From assembly GCA_022072505.1 (NCBI GenBank), contig JAJVHU010000037.1:89716-153715 (forward strand): DNA of 64,000 nucleotides, given 5' to 3'. A program made the position numbers and the translations under genes. Under the pieces are notes generated by a model. It ran no database searches. It had not been told where the DNA came from and saw nothing but the letters and a program-made list of their open reading frames with translations. Source of the DNA: Phycisphaerae bacterium. GTDB taxonomy: Bacteria > Planctomycetota > Phycisphaerae > UBA1845. Each line of letters begins with the position of its first letter. The stretch's first letter is position 1. This document shows, in pieces, positions 1 through 8,619 of the stretch.

Positions 1-809
1 ATCGCCGCCCAGGCGTAGCGCCGCGCTGAATACGCGTCGTCCCAGCGCCGGTTGTCCGCCGACAGATCGGTGAAGTCGTCGGTCGGCCGGCTCGGCAGCG
101 GCGGGTACACCCGGTCCTGCACGGCGATCACGGGCTTCAGCACGTTCGGCAAACGCGAAAAATCCACCGTGTTGTTCGACGCGCGATACGGGCAGTTGCA
201 CGACGACGGGATATTGAACGTCCCGCCCCCGCGAAGCAATTCCCCGACCCGCGTCTGCTCCAGCATCCACGCATCCTCGCCCACGAACGCCCGGTTCTCA
301 AAGAGCACGTTGCCGAGGTTCAGCACGTGAACGCGCCCGATCGGAAACCCGAGGTCGCCTTTGAACTCGATCGACCCGGCCTCGAACGAAAGCTGCCCCT
401 GATCGCTGCAATCCGTGCAGTCACAGAACTGAATCTGGTCCCCGGGAAGCACCGCGACGTCCGTCGTCTCTCCGTCCACCTTCAGCAGCGTCCGCACCGC
501 CAGGTCCGCCGCCTGACGGCAGGAGAACTGCGTCGTGTTCTCCGCCAGCCGCCGCGCCGACAGCCACGACACCGGAAACAGGCTCGCCACCATCAGGAGC
601 CCCAGCCCGAGGATCACCACCGCGATCATCATCTCCGCCAGCGAAATGCCGCGCCGGCGCCCGCCGACCGCCGCTCGCGCTGACGCGCGCCGCAAGCGCA
701 CCGCAGGCGCGCCGCGCCCCGAAAGCACGCCGCGCGCAACACGCACCGAAGCCCGCCGCCCCGCGACAAGCCGCGCCACTCCCGGATTCTCTGCATCCCT
801 CTGCGTCAT
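1..809 (-). CDS. Pseudopilin (type II secretion / type IV pilus-like), partial at window edge
   Basis: Reading on the minus strand from an ATG at 809, the frame stays open to the window edge (269 codons), so the C-terminus is missing. A long basic leader ends in RRRG, followed by ISLAEMM and a hydrophobic stretch (about residues 55-75). This is the G-(I/F)xxxE prepilin peptidase site with its N-terminal helix, as in GspI/PilV-like minor pseudopilins. The 54-residue leader is unusually long; an in-frame GTG near codon 37 would give a normal one. An AGGAAG lies 10 nt before the ATG. It is the last gene of a five-pseudopilin row, 48 nt after its neighbour, and presumably forms part of the same pseudopilus. 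Class assignment within the family is not possible from sequence alone. Confidence 0.8.
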   Translation of the reverse strand, partial: MTQRDAENPGVARLVAGRRASVRVARGVLSGRGAPAVRLRRASARAAVGGRRRGISLAEMMIAVVILGLGLLMVASLFPVSWLSARRLAENTTQFSCRQAADLAVRTLLKVDGETTDVAVLPGDQIQFCDCTDCSDQGQLSFEAGSIEFKGDLGFPIGRVHVLNLGNVLFENRAFVGEDAWMLEQTRVGELLRGGGTFNIPSSCNCPYRASNNTVDFSRLPNVLKPVIAVQDRVYPPLPSRPTDDFTDLSADNRRWDDAYSARRYAWAA

Positions 810-857
810 CTGCGGATCACTTCCTGCGTTGTCGCCACCCCCCGGAACACGCCGCGG

Positions 858-1904
858 TCACTGCGCCTCGCTCCCGATCGGTCCGCGGATCACGTCCCCC
901 GTCGTCGCGCTGACGTAATACGGACGCGCCGACTCGCGGAGGTATTGCCGATGCGTCCCGGGAACCGCCTGCTGAAACTGCTCGTCGTCGTACACGATCA
1001 CCCCGCGCACCGACGCGAAATTCACCGCCACGTCCCCCTCCCCCCCGCGCATCCGCACCGTCAGCATGTGCGCCAGGTTGGCGTCCCTGTTGGATGCGTC
1101 CAGATCACGCGGCGCCTCCTTGAACACCGGGTCATACGAACCCGCCGCGTACTTCGTCACCATCGGCATCGCCCGCACGCCCGTCAGGTCGCCCCGTTGA
1201 TGTCCCGCCGACCCGGCCAGGTCCGTCTCGCCGTCCTCGTCATACACCAGCACGTCGCGCCCGATGAGCTGCTGCCCCAGCGGCGAAAACACCACCGCGA
1301 AGTAGTTGCGATGCCGCTGCGGCTCGAACTCCTCCTGTCCGGTCAGACCGACCGGGGCGTCGAAATCATTGTTCACCAGCTCGGCGTCGCTGAAGCGCTC
1401 GAAGGAGAGTTGCCGGTCGCGCCGCGCATTCCGCGCCGGATCGAGCAAGGCCGCGCTCGGCGCCGCCCGCATCGGCTTGGGCATCGTGAACTGCACGCCC
1501 TGAACGATCTCAAACCGGCTCGACGAAATCAGGTCCACCCGCACCGACGGATCCAGCGGATCGACCGTCGTGTACTTCGGATTGCCGCTCTCGTCATACC
1601 GCGCCGACAGCGGCTCATCCGCCCGCTGGATCAGCACGACGTGCTGCACGCCCGCCCCGTCGAGGTAGAACAGCAGCCCCGCCTCGGTCGTCCCCAGCGC
1701 CCGCTGCCGCGCGTTCATCAGCGCCCCGCGCAGGATCGTCTCCGCCTCGGATATCTTCCGCTGCTCCCACATCTGGTTGATCGCCGGAACCGCCGCCAGC
1801 GCCAGCAGCACGACGATCCCGATCACCACCAGCAGCTCCGTCAGCGTGAACGCCTGACGTCGAGCGGGCGTCGTCTCACGGGTTGTCCAAGTCCGTCGTT
1901 TCAT
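858..1904 (-). CDS. Large pseudopilin (prepilin-type N-terminal methylation motif)
   Basis: The 348-residue product starts with a basic leader ending in ARRQA and continues FTLTELLVVIGIVV, a prepilin peptidase site (A18|F19, Glu at +5) with its hydrophobic helix. It then has a long extracytoplasmic domain about twice the length of a typical GspG or GspH. An upstream TTG (1925) would extend it by seven residues, but the ATG at 1904 fits the leader better. It lies in a same-strand row of five pseudopilins downstream of pilC, so it probably assembles into the same inner-membrane pseudopilus. The globular part is not recognisable as a known pseudopilin class. The motif is certain; the exact role is inferred. 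Confidence 0.85.
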   Translation of the reverse strand: MKRRTWTTRETTPARRQAFTLTELLVVIGIVVLLALAAVPAINQMWEQRKISEAETILRGALMNARQRALGTTEAGLLFYLDGAGVQHVVLIQRADEPLSARYDESGNPKYTTVDPLDPSVRVDLISSSRFEIVQGVQFTMPKPMRAAPSAALLDPARNARRDRQLSFERFSDAELVNNDFDAPVGLTGQEEFEPQRHRNYFAVVFSPLGQQLIGRDVLVYDEDGETDLAGSAGHQRGDLTGVRAMPMVTKYAAGSYDPVFKEAPRDLDASNRDANLAHMLTVRMRGGEGDVAVNFASVRGVIVYDDEQFQQAVPGTHRQYLRESARPYYVSATTGDVIRGPIGSEAQ

Positions 1905-1973
1905 AAGAAAAACCGCACGCTGCAAACCCCCGCCTGCCCGCCCGAGCTAACCCGAGCGCCCGATCCGCGCCCC

Positions 1974-3008
1974 TCACTTCCCCCCCGCCAGCTTCTCCGC
2001 CAGCGCCGGGTTCGCGTACACGTTGTCCGCGTTCAGCGGATTGTCGATCCGATCCTTCGCCGATCCGTCCAGCCCCAGCAGATCCGTCGCGATGTTCGCC
2101 GCCGTCGCCCCGGTCTGATTGACTTCGGTGCGCTGGTCCTTGCCGTCCGGTCCCCACGACATCAGCACCGGCGCGCCGCCGTTCATCTTGACCAGCCGGG
2201 TCGAGACCTCGTTCCAACTCCAGCCGTCGGCCTGCGGGTGGTTGCTGGACTCCGCAGCCCCGTCGCGGAAATCCCGCTGGGAGAAATACGTCACCGGAAC
2301 CTGCCAGTCATCGACCAGCCACCGCAGCGGCTCGTCATCCTTCGGGTTGTATTTGCCGTCACGGTCGCGGTCGAGGTATTGCACCGGGTCGCCCGCGCCG
2401 TCCAGCGGCACGGCAACCAGATGCTTCTCCGACACCCGCGAAAGAATCTGCGCCGCCGACTCGCTGTGCAGTTCGATCGCCAGCAGCATCGTCGCGATGT
2501 CCCGGTTCTCGAACTGCGGCGCCGCCCCTCCGAGTACGAACGTCATGCGCTGATACCCGCCGCCGGCGTCCGGCACGACGACCCCGCCGCCCGGCGCAAG
2601 GCTGCGGCCCTGCGTCGAACCCGGAATCCCGCTCCCGTAAACCTCAAGCTCATCCGCCGGATACTTGCCGTAACGCGACACGTACGCGACCTGCCCCGCG
2701 CCGCCCGGCTGTTTCACCGCCGCCAGCGGCGCGTCCGCCGCGAACTGCTCCAGCGCGTCCGCCACGATCCGCAGCATCCCCTCGGTGTTCTTCGACTGCC
2801 CCTTGCGCACCGCCCACCCGCCGAGCGTCACCACGCTCACCAGCAGGATGACGATGATCGCCACCACCACCAGAATCTCGACCAGCGTGAACGCCCCCCG
2901 GACCTTGGCCGAAGACCTTGCGGTTATCGCGTGGACGCTCCCGGAGCGCCTCATGCCTTCATGCGGGCAAGACTCGCCTTTCAGCATTCTGCATTCCGCA
3001 TTCCGCAT
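1974..3008 (-). CDS. Large pseudopilin
   Basis: The product contains the prepilin site GAFTLVEILVVV followed by a hydrophobic helix; Glu sits at +5 after the A|F cut. A later GPDG stretch near the C-terminus resembles the acidic, Gly-rich calcium loop region of major pseudopilins. Two starts are possible. The ATG at 3008 has AGGAG nine bases upstream, but it would make a seven-base satellite (2984-3011) encode the first residues. The ATG at 2954 gives a conventional 20-residue leader (MRRSGSVHAI...). The upstream pseudopilin stops at 3015, six bases before the first candidate, so translation is likely coupled. Functional class beyond pseudopilin is not resolved. Confidence 0.83.
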   Translation of the reverse strand: MRNAECRMLKGESCPHEGMRRSGSVHAITARSSAKVRGAFTLVEILVVVAIIVILLVSVVTLGGWAVRKGQSKNTEGMLRIVADALEQFAADAPLAAVKQPGGAGQVAYVSRYGKYPADELEVYGSGIPGSTQGRSLAPGGGVVVPDAGGGYQRMTFVLGGAAPQFENRDIATMLLAIELHSESAAQILSRVSEKHLVAVPLDGAGDPVQYLDRDRDGKYNPKDDEPLRWLVDDWQVPVTYFSQRDFRDGAAESSNHPQADGWSWNEVSTRLVKMNGGAPVLMSWGPDGKDQRTEVNQTGATAANIATDLLGLDGSAKDRIDNPLNADNVYANPALAEKLAGGK

Positions 3009-3011
3009 TCC
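2984..3011. repeat. Seven-base satellite, 4 units (GCATTCT/GCATTCC)
   Basis: Four head-to-tail units of a seven-base motif read GCATTCY on the plus strand. The array sits at the junction of two pseudopilin genes. It is much more AT-rich than its surroundings and has the same period and core as the larger array at 9998-10046. Confidence 0.85.
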
Positions 3012-3014
3012 GCC

Positions 3015-4082
3015 CTACTCCTGCCGCTGCCAGTTCACGATGTCGTCACCCGTCCCGTAGATCAGGTCCGGACCGGCGCTGATCAGCAGGTAGCTGTCCT
3101 TCCGCACCGGCTCATTCCGCGCGGTGATCGACTTGTCCCAGATGAAGCGCGCAAACGTGTTGTCGAAATTCGATTTCGTCAGGTCGCCGTTGTTCCCGCG
3201 CGGAACCGCCTCGACATACCCGGGCTTGCCGATGCGATGCGCCAGGTTCGGATCGTCCGCCAGCGGACCCGCGCCGAAGTCGATCCCGACCGAGTTGTAC
3301 GTCGTATTCAGCGCCCCTTCCGTCCCCGTGATCAGGCCGTTGTCCTCCTGATTGTATATCCCGCCGGACGGCGTCCCCCCCATGTCCAGTCCGCACATCG
3401 CCTTCGCCGAAGGCGTCGCCCGGTAGTAAAGGATCGGCAGCCCCCACGCATCCGTGAAAAACGGAAGACGCTTGCTTGCATCCGTGTCCAGCAGCGAACC
3501 CCCCGGCAACTGGCCCGCCGGGATCGTCCCCTCGGTGATCAGGTCGTTGATCGTCTTCAGCCGCTCCCGCGCCGACTCATCCACGTACCCGCTGCCCCCG
3601 CCGTAACGCGTCCACTTCGCCTGACCCGTCGTCCGGTCCAGCCCGTAAAGACCCGCCGGATTGCGATCGTTGCCCTCGAAGGCGTGCATGTCGTCGGACC
3701 ACCGGCCGTTGTTGTTGATGTCCTTGAAGCCCGGCGGTCCCAGCCGGTCCGCCCCCACCAGCGCGAACGCCAGCAGGTGCGCCCCCGTCACCGCCGTCTC
3801 GACCGGCGCGCCCTGGTTCGTCGCCTGCGGATCGGCGATCTTGCGGAAGTCCGTCGCGTCATCCCCGCGCGACGGCGGATACGATCCGCCGATCGACGTG
3901 TCCCCGCGCAGCAACTCGATCCCCGCGTTCAAGGCGTTGAACGACGCCTGCACGCCCGCGATCTTCGCCCGCTGCCGCGCCGCCCCGATCGCCGGAATCA
4001 GGATCGCGATCAGGATGACGATGATCGCAATCACCACCAGCATCTCCACCAACGTAAACGCCGCTCGCTTTGCCCTTGTCAT
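3015..4082 (-). CDS. Large pseudopilin, GspG-like C-terminus
   Basis: This 355-residue protein has a very short leader, MTRAKRAA, followed by FTLVEMLVVIAIIVIL: a canonical prepilin peptidase site with Glu at +5 and a hydrophobic helix (residues 9-33). The C-terminus ends in a SAGPDLIYGTGDD-type stretch, which matches the Gly/Asp-rich end of GspG-type pseudopilins where calcium is bound. It is therefore the best candidate for a major pseudopilin together with its upstream neighbour. GAGGGCAGG precedes the ATG. At about 355 residues it is more than twice the length of proteobacterial GspG, as is usual for planctomycete homologues. Confidence 0.87.
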   Translation of the reverse strand: MTRAKRAAFTLVEMLVVIAIIVILIAILIPAIGAARQRAKIAGVQASFNALNAGIELLRGDTSIGGSYPPSRGDDATDFRKIADPQATNQGAPVETAVTGAHLLAFALVGADRLGPPGFKDINNNGRWSDDMHAFEGNDRNPAGLYGLDRTTGQAKWTRYGGGSGYVDESARERLKTINDLITEGTIPAGQLPGGSLLDTDASKRLPFFTDAWGLPILYYRATPSAKAMCGLDMGGTPSGGIYNQEDNGLITGTEGALNTTYNSVGIDFGAGPLADDPNLAHRIGKPGYVEAVPRGNNGDLTKSNFDNTFARFIWDKSITARNEPVRKDSYLLISAGPDLIYGTGDDIVNWQRQE

Positions 4083-4160
4083 CGTCCTGCCCTCGCTTGC
4101 GTCATCGCACTCCGAATCCGCACGGCGCCGCGGCGCCGTCCGCGACGCCTCGCCCCGGCG

Positions 4161-5213
4161 TCAGAAGTTCGTCACGTCGTCCGGCGTCCCGTAAAGCTGG
4201 TCCGCCCCGGGGCTGACCAGGATGAATGAATCCGCGTTCTTCGCTCGCAACGGTTTCGGGGCGTTGCCCTGCTGGTTCTCCGTCGCCTCATGCGCGCCTT
4301 CGTCATGAACCCAGTGTGCGAACGTTTCCGGAAAGTCGTGCATGTCGTCCCCCGTCAGCAGGTTCCCGATCGCCGCGATCCGGTGATCCCCGCCCTTCCC
4401 GAAGTTCCACCCTTCCCGAAGATCGCTGCCCGACGGGTTCGTCGCGTACCCGGTGAACCCGCGGTTGTCCTGATGAAAATAAAACGGAGGCCCCCCCTCG
4501 TCCGCGTAGTTGTTGTCCACCTTATGCACATCCTCGACGAGGTTCCGCGTCGACGCCCCGCGGTTCGAGGCGTAATACAGGATCGGCGTGTCAAAGGCGT
4601 CCAGAAGCACCGGAAGCTGCTTCATCCGGTCCCAGTCCGGAAACAGGCTGCTGTCCGTCGGGGCGAACCCCGGCAGGTTCTCCGTCGCCGTCATGCGCGT
4701 CTTGCTCGGATCCAGATAAAGCGTGCTGCGGTCCAGCAATTGCCCCGTCGTCGGATCCGGAAGATACCACTCCCACGGCTTGTTGCGGCGATCCTCGGGG
4801 ACGCTGCCCGGACGGATGTAGCCGTTCAGGTCCGCTCCCATCAGCATCAGCGGCAGAAGGTGCGCGCCGTAAACCCTGGGCTTCTGTTGGATAAACGGAT
4901 AGCGCCCCTCCGCGCCGTCCTGCGCGGTGAACACCGGCGCGCCGTTCTTGTCCAGCAGGATCGGGTGAACGAACGACGGCGGATATCCGTTCGTCCGCTG
5001 GTGATCCTTGTCGTGATCGTTCTTGAACATCTCCAGCCCGGTCCCGATCGACCGCACGATCGCCGACGACGACGCCGTCTTCGCCGACCGCCGCGCCGCG
5101 TTCAGCGACGGAACCAGGATCGCGATCAGAACGCCGATGATGAAGATCACCGTCAGCAGCTCCACCAGCGTAAACCCGCCCCGACGACGACCTCGATTCG
5201 TGTCCATATTCAT
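4161..5213 (-). CDS. Large pseudopilin, GspG-like C-terminus
   Basis: The leader MNMDTNRGRRRGG is followed by FTLVELLTVIFIIGVLIAIL, a textbook prepilin site (G13|F14, Glu18) and helix. The last residues (SPGADQLYGTPDD...) repeat the Gly/Asp-rich end of the next gene downstream, so the two look like paralogues from a duplication. Candidate starts are the ATGs at 5213 and 5207; GGGG precedes both at usable distance. The open frame extends further upstream to 5255, but that part looks like intergenic sequence. It is the first pseudopilin gene after pilC, about 100 nt downstream. Confidence 0.85.
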   Translation of the reverse strand: MNMDTNRGRRRGGFTLVELLTVIFIIGVLIAILVPSLNAARRSAKTASSSAIVRSIGTGLEMFKNDHDKDHQRTNGYPPSFVHPILLDKNGAPVFTAQDGAEGRYPFIQQKPRVYGAHLLPLMLMGADLNGYIRPGSVPEDRRNKPWEWYLPDPTTGQLLDRSTLYLDPSKTRMTATENLPGFAPTDSSLFPDWDRMKQLPVLLDAFDTPILYYASNRGASTRNLVEDVHKVDNNYADEGGPPFYFHQDNRGFTGYATNPSGSDLREGWNFGKGGDHRIAAIGNLLTGDDMHDFPETFAHWVHDEGAHEATENQQGNAPKPLRAKNADSFILVSPGADQLYGTPDDVTNF

Positions 5214-5312
5214 AGACCCCGTGTCTTGAAGTGCGAATTCGGAATCGCGGATCACCGTCCCGGCATGCCCGCACTCGCCTTCAATTCGTTATTCGCTCTT
5301 CGCAATTCGCCA

Positions 5313-6560
5313 TTACCCCGCCACCGACTCGATCAGCTTCACCAGCGGAAGGAACAACGCCACGACGATGAACCCGACGATGCCGCCGAGGACGACAACC
5401 ATCAACGGCTCCAGCAGCGAGATCAGGCTCGCCACCGCGGTCTCCACCTCCTCGTCGTAATTGTCCGCGACCTTGATGAGCATCTTGTCCAGTTCGCCCG
5501 TCTCCTCGCCGACGTCCACCATGTTGACCACGATCGCGTCGCACGTCTTCGTCGCCCGAAGCGGGTTGGCGAAGCTGTCGCCCTCGCGGATCGCGTCGTG
5601 GACCGTCTCCATCGCCCGCGAGAACACCTCGTTGCCCGCCGTCTCCTTCGTGATGTTCAGCGCCTCCAGGATCGGAACGCCCGCGCTGATCAGCGTCCCC
5701 AGCGTCCGGGTGAACCGCGCGATCGCCGACTTCTCCAGCAGGGGTCCGACGATCGGAATGTGCATCACCAGCCAGTCCGTGACGTACCGCCCCCCTTTCG
5801 CCGATCGCACCAGCTTCAGCGTCATGAAGAACACGATCGGAATCAGCGGAGCCAGCACCACGCCCGGCGGACGCCCGTTCGCGAACCAGTACGACACGCT
5901 GATCAGCGCCTGCGTCAGCGCCGGAAGCTCCACGTCGAAGTCCTCGAAGATGTCCTTGAACTTCGGAATGACCCAGTACATGATCCCGCCGACGATCGCG
6001 CACGCGAACGAGATCACCACCAGCGGGTAGATCATCGCCCCGATGACTTTGCGCTTCAGCTTCTGCGCCTTCTCAAGAAAGTCGGCCAGACGGTTGAGAA
6101 TCACGTCGAGCACGCCGCCCGTCTCCCCCGCCGCGATCATGTTCGTGTACAACCGCGTGAACACCTTCGGATGCTTCGCCATCGCCTCCGACAGCGTCGT
6201 GCCCCCCTCGATGTCCTCCACCACGATCCGCAGCGTGCTCTTGAGCTTCCCCGGACGCGCCTGCTCCTCGAGGATGTTCAGGCTCCGCAGGATCGGCAGA
6301 CCCGCGTCCTGAAGCGTCGAAAGCTGCCGCGTGAACTGCACCATCTGCTTGTTCGAAACCCGACCGATGCCTCCGCCGGACCGCTTCTTCTTCGTCCCCG
6401 CAGCCGCGGCGCCTTTCTTCCCGCCTTTCTCCTTGATCCGCGTCGGGAAGTAGCCCATCTGCCGGATCTTGGCGAGCGCGTCCTCCGTGGAAATCGCTTC
6501 CACTTCGTCCTTGACGTCCTCGCCGGACTGGCTCATCGCCTCGTATGCATATGTCGCCAT
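5313..6560 (-). CDS. pilC: PilC/GspF-family inner-membrane platform protein
   Basis: This 415-residue protein is the polytopic platform of type IV pilus / type II secretion machines; it couples the cytoplasmic ATPases to pilin assembly. The N-terminus (TYAYEAMSQSGEDVKDEVEA) is the usual opening of the family. A basic linker follows at about 45-65, then two GspF repeats. The first contains QFTRQLSTLQDAGLPILRSL (about 70-90) and the second RFTRTLGTLISAGVPILEAL, each followed by AGETGGVLD- or VGEETGELD-type motifs. Three membrane helices (about 165-190, 215-240 and near the C-terminus) and the family-typical length support a complete gene. It lies between the second ATPase and the pseudopilins. 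It is the only platform gene visible although two assembly ATPases are present. Confidence 0.95.
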   Translation of the reverse strand: MATYAYEAMSQSGEDVKDEVEAISTEDALAKIRQMGYFPTRIKEKGGKKGAAAAGTKKKRSGGGIGRVSNKQMVQFTRQLSTLQDAGLPILRSLNILEEQARPGKLKSTLRIVVEDIEGGTTLSEAMAKHPKVFTRLYTNMIAAGETGGVLDVILNRLADFLEKAQKLKRKVIGAMIYPLVVISFACAIVGGIMYWVIPKFKDIFEDFDVELPALTQALISVSYWFANGRPPGVVLAPLIPIVFFMTLKLVRSAKGGRYVTDWLVMHIPIVGPLLEKSAIARFTRTLGTLISAGVPILEALNITKETAGNEVFSRAMETVHDAIREGDSFANPLRATKTCDAIVVNMVDVGEETGELDKMLIKVADNYDEEVETAVASLISLLEPLMVVVLGGIVGFIVVALFLPLVKLIESVAG

Positions 6561-6772
6561 GACAGGTCGTTCCCGTGCCCCGCGGAACCGGGTCTTCGCG
6601 CCCTTCGACCGGGCTTGATTACCCGTCCCTTCACTTCCTCAACCGTTCAAACGCGCCTCACGTGCCTCACATTATCATCCAGAAAGCCGCCCCGACCTCG
6701 GACCTGCGCTTCGCGCCCTGCCATCCCGATCCACGCCCTTCCGTCGCCGGCGCGACGCCGAAGCGCGCCGGG

Positions 6773-8581
6773 CTAGTCCGCGACGATCGTCTCCCGCACG
6801 ACCTCTTCGATCGTTGTGATCCCTTCGTAGATCGCGTTCAACCCCGACTCACGCAGCGTCCGCATCCCACGCTTGACGGCTTCCTGACGCAGCACGCCCG
6901 TCGACGCATGACGCATGATCAACTCACGCATCACGTCGTCGAGCACCATGATCTCGTAAATGCCCATCCGGCCCTTGTAGCCGGTGTTGTTGCAGTAGTC
7001 GCAGCCCTTCCCGTAGAAGAACACCTTCCCCCCGATGTCCTCTGGCCGAAGCTCCAACTCATACAACTGCTCCTCCGTCGGCGTGTACTCGGACTTGCAG
7101 TTCGTGCAGATCCGACGAACCAGCCGCTGAGCCACGATGGCTTCAAGCGTGGCTGTAATCAGGAACGCCTCAAGCCCCAAGTCCAGCAGACGTGCGATCG
7201 CCGACGGTGCGTCGTTCGTGTGCAGAGTTGTAAAAACCAGGTGTCCCGTCAACGAAGCCTGGACTGCAATCTGCGCCGTTTCAAGGTCGCGGATCTCGCC
7301 CACCAGGATGATGTCCGGGTCTTGACGCAGGAAGCTCCGCAACGCTCGGGCGAACGTCAGCCCGATTTCAGGCCGGACCTGCACCTGCACCAGCCCGTCG
7401 ATGTCGTACTCGACCGGATCCTCCGCCGTCAGCAGCTTCGAATCCGGATTATTCAACTCCGAGAGCGCCGCATACAGCGTCGTCGTCTTGCCCGACCCGG
7501 TCGGTCCGGTATTGATGACGATCCCGTTCGGCTTGTTGATGAGCTGCCGGAAGATCGCCATCTCATCCTCGCGGAACCCCAGACGCTCCAGCTTCAACTG
7601 GACGTTCGACCGGTCCAGCACGCGAAGCACCACGCTTTCCCCGTGCATCGTGGGGAGAACCGCCACGCGCAGGTCCACCGGGCTGCCCGCCACGGTCAGC
7701 TCGATGCGCCCGTCCTGCGGGAGTCGCCGCTCCGCAATGTCCAGGTTCGCCATGACCTTGATGCGCGACGTGATCGCCATCGCAATGTACCGCGGCGGCG
7801 GAACCATCTCGTACAACACCCCGTCGATGCGATAGCGCATCTTGAACTCGTCCTCGAAGGGCTCGAAGTGGATGTCCGAGGCCTTGTCCTTGATCGCCTG
7901 AAGCAGAACGAGGTTGAGCAGTTTCTTGACCGGGTTGGCGTCCGCCAGGGTCCGCAGGTCGTCCAGGTCGATGCTCTCGCCGCGCCCCTGGAACCGGGCG
8001 AGATCCTCGTCCGAGGTGACTTCCTCAATGAGTGACGCGATCGACTGCTGCTCCTGCTCCGGGTAGTACCGGTCCAGCGCCCGCCCGATGTCGTCCGGGT
8101 TGGATAACGCCGGACGGATCGTCACTCCCAGCAGCGTCCGCAGGTCGTCCACCGCAAGGAAGTTCTCCGGACTCCCGATCGCCACCGCCAGTTCGTTGCG
8201 GTTCTGGTCGAACTCGAAGGGAATGACCCGATACGTATGCGCCATCTGGTTCGGAATGAGGGTGAGCACCTCCTTCGGAACGTCGTACTTCCCGAGGTCC
8301 ACCACCTCCATCCCCACCTGCGCCGCCAGCGCCAGGTTCAGGTCTTCCTCGGTGATGAACCCCTGCTCCACCAGGATCATCCCCAGCGGAACACGCTTCT
8401 CCTTCTGGATCTCCAGCGCCAGCGTGATCTGCGTCCGGCGCACCTTCCCCATCTTGATGAGGATGCGCCCGAGCTGCCGCCCGCGAAGCTGCTCGATCGG
8501 CGGCATCTTCCCGTCGCGCCGACGCCCCGGCCGGCCCTTGTCTTTGTCGTCGCTCATCGTCGCTGGTCTGGCCCCGCTCAT
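6773..8581 (-). CDS. GspE/PilB-family assembly ATPase with N-terminal MshEN-like domain
   Basis: This 602-residue secretion ATPase powers pseudopilus or pilus assembly. From the N-terminus it has a charged segment, then two MshEN-like repeats (QLGRILIKMG and PLGMILVEQG within about residues 27-80), and a catalytic half with RYRIDG. The Walker A GPTGSGKTTTLYAAL lies near residue 357, followed by an Asp box, Walker B (DPDIILVGEIRD) and a His box (TLHTNDA). A CxxC...CxxC zinc site (CTNCK, CDYCNNTGYKGR) lies near 480-520. The ATG at 8581 is preceded by AAGGGGCGGGG at nine bases; an inner ATG at 8557 is an alternative. The pilT stop lies 38 nt upstream, so the genes probably form an operon. Confidence 0.95.
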   Translation of the reverse strand: MSGARPATMSDDKDKGRPGRRRDGKMPPIEQLRGRQLGRILIKMGKVRRTQITLALEIQKEKRVPLGMILVEQGFITEEDLNLALAAQVGMEVVDLGKYDVPKEVLTLIPNQMAHTYRVIPFEFDQNRNELAVAIGSPENFLAVDDLRTLLGVTIRPALSNPDDIGRALDRYYPEQEQQSIASLIEEVTSDEDLARFQGRGESIDLDDLRTLADANPVKKLLNLVLLQAIKDKASDIHFEPFEDEFKMRYRIDGVLYEMVPPPRYIAMAITSRIKVMANLDIAERRLPQDGRIELTVAGSPVDLRVAVLPTMHGESVVLRVLDRSNVQLKLERLGFREDEMAIFRQLINKPNGIVINTGPTGSGKTTTLYAALSELNNPDSKLLTAEDPVEYDIDGLVQVQVRPEIGLTFARALRSFLRQDPDIILVGEIRDLETAQIAVQASLTGHLVFTTLHTNDAPSAIARLLDLGLEAFLITATLEAIVAQRLVRRICTNCKSEYTPTEEQLYELELRPEDIGGKVFFYGKGCDYCNNTGYKGRMGIYEIMVLDDVMRELIMRHASTGVLRQEAVKRGMRTLRESGLNAIYEGITTIEEVVRETIVAD

Positions 8582-8619
8582 CACGCCCCGCCCCTTGCGC
8601 CGAAATCCCGTCGTCCCGA

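Noticed and set aside
945..4229. A 1094-codon plus-strand open frame across the pseudopilin genes
   Set aside because: Its product is Arg/His/Pro-rich with no domain, and it lies antisense to three clear prepilin genes. It is a high-GC shadow frame.
4290..6776. An 828-codon plus-strand open frame opposite pilC and a pseudopilin
   Set aside because: Same reason: low-complexity Arg/His-rich composition, antisense to a well-supported pilC.
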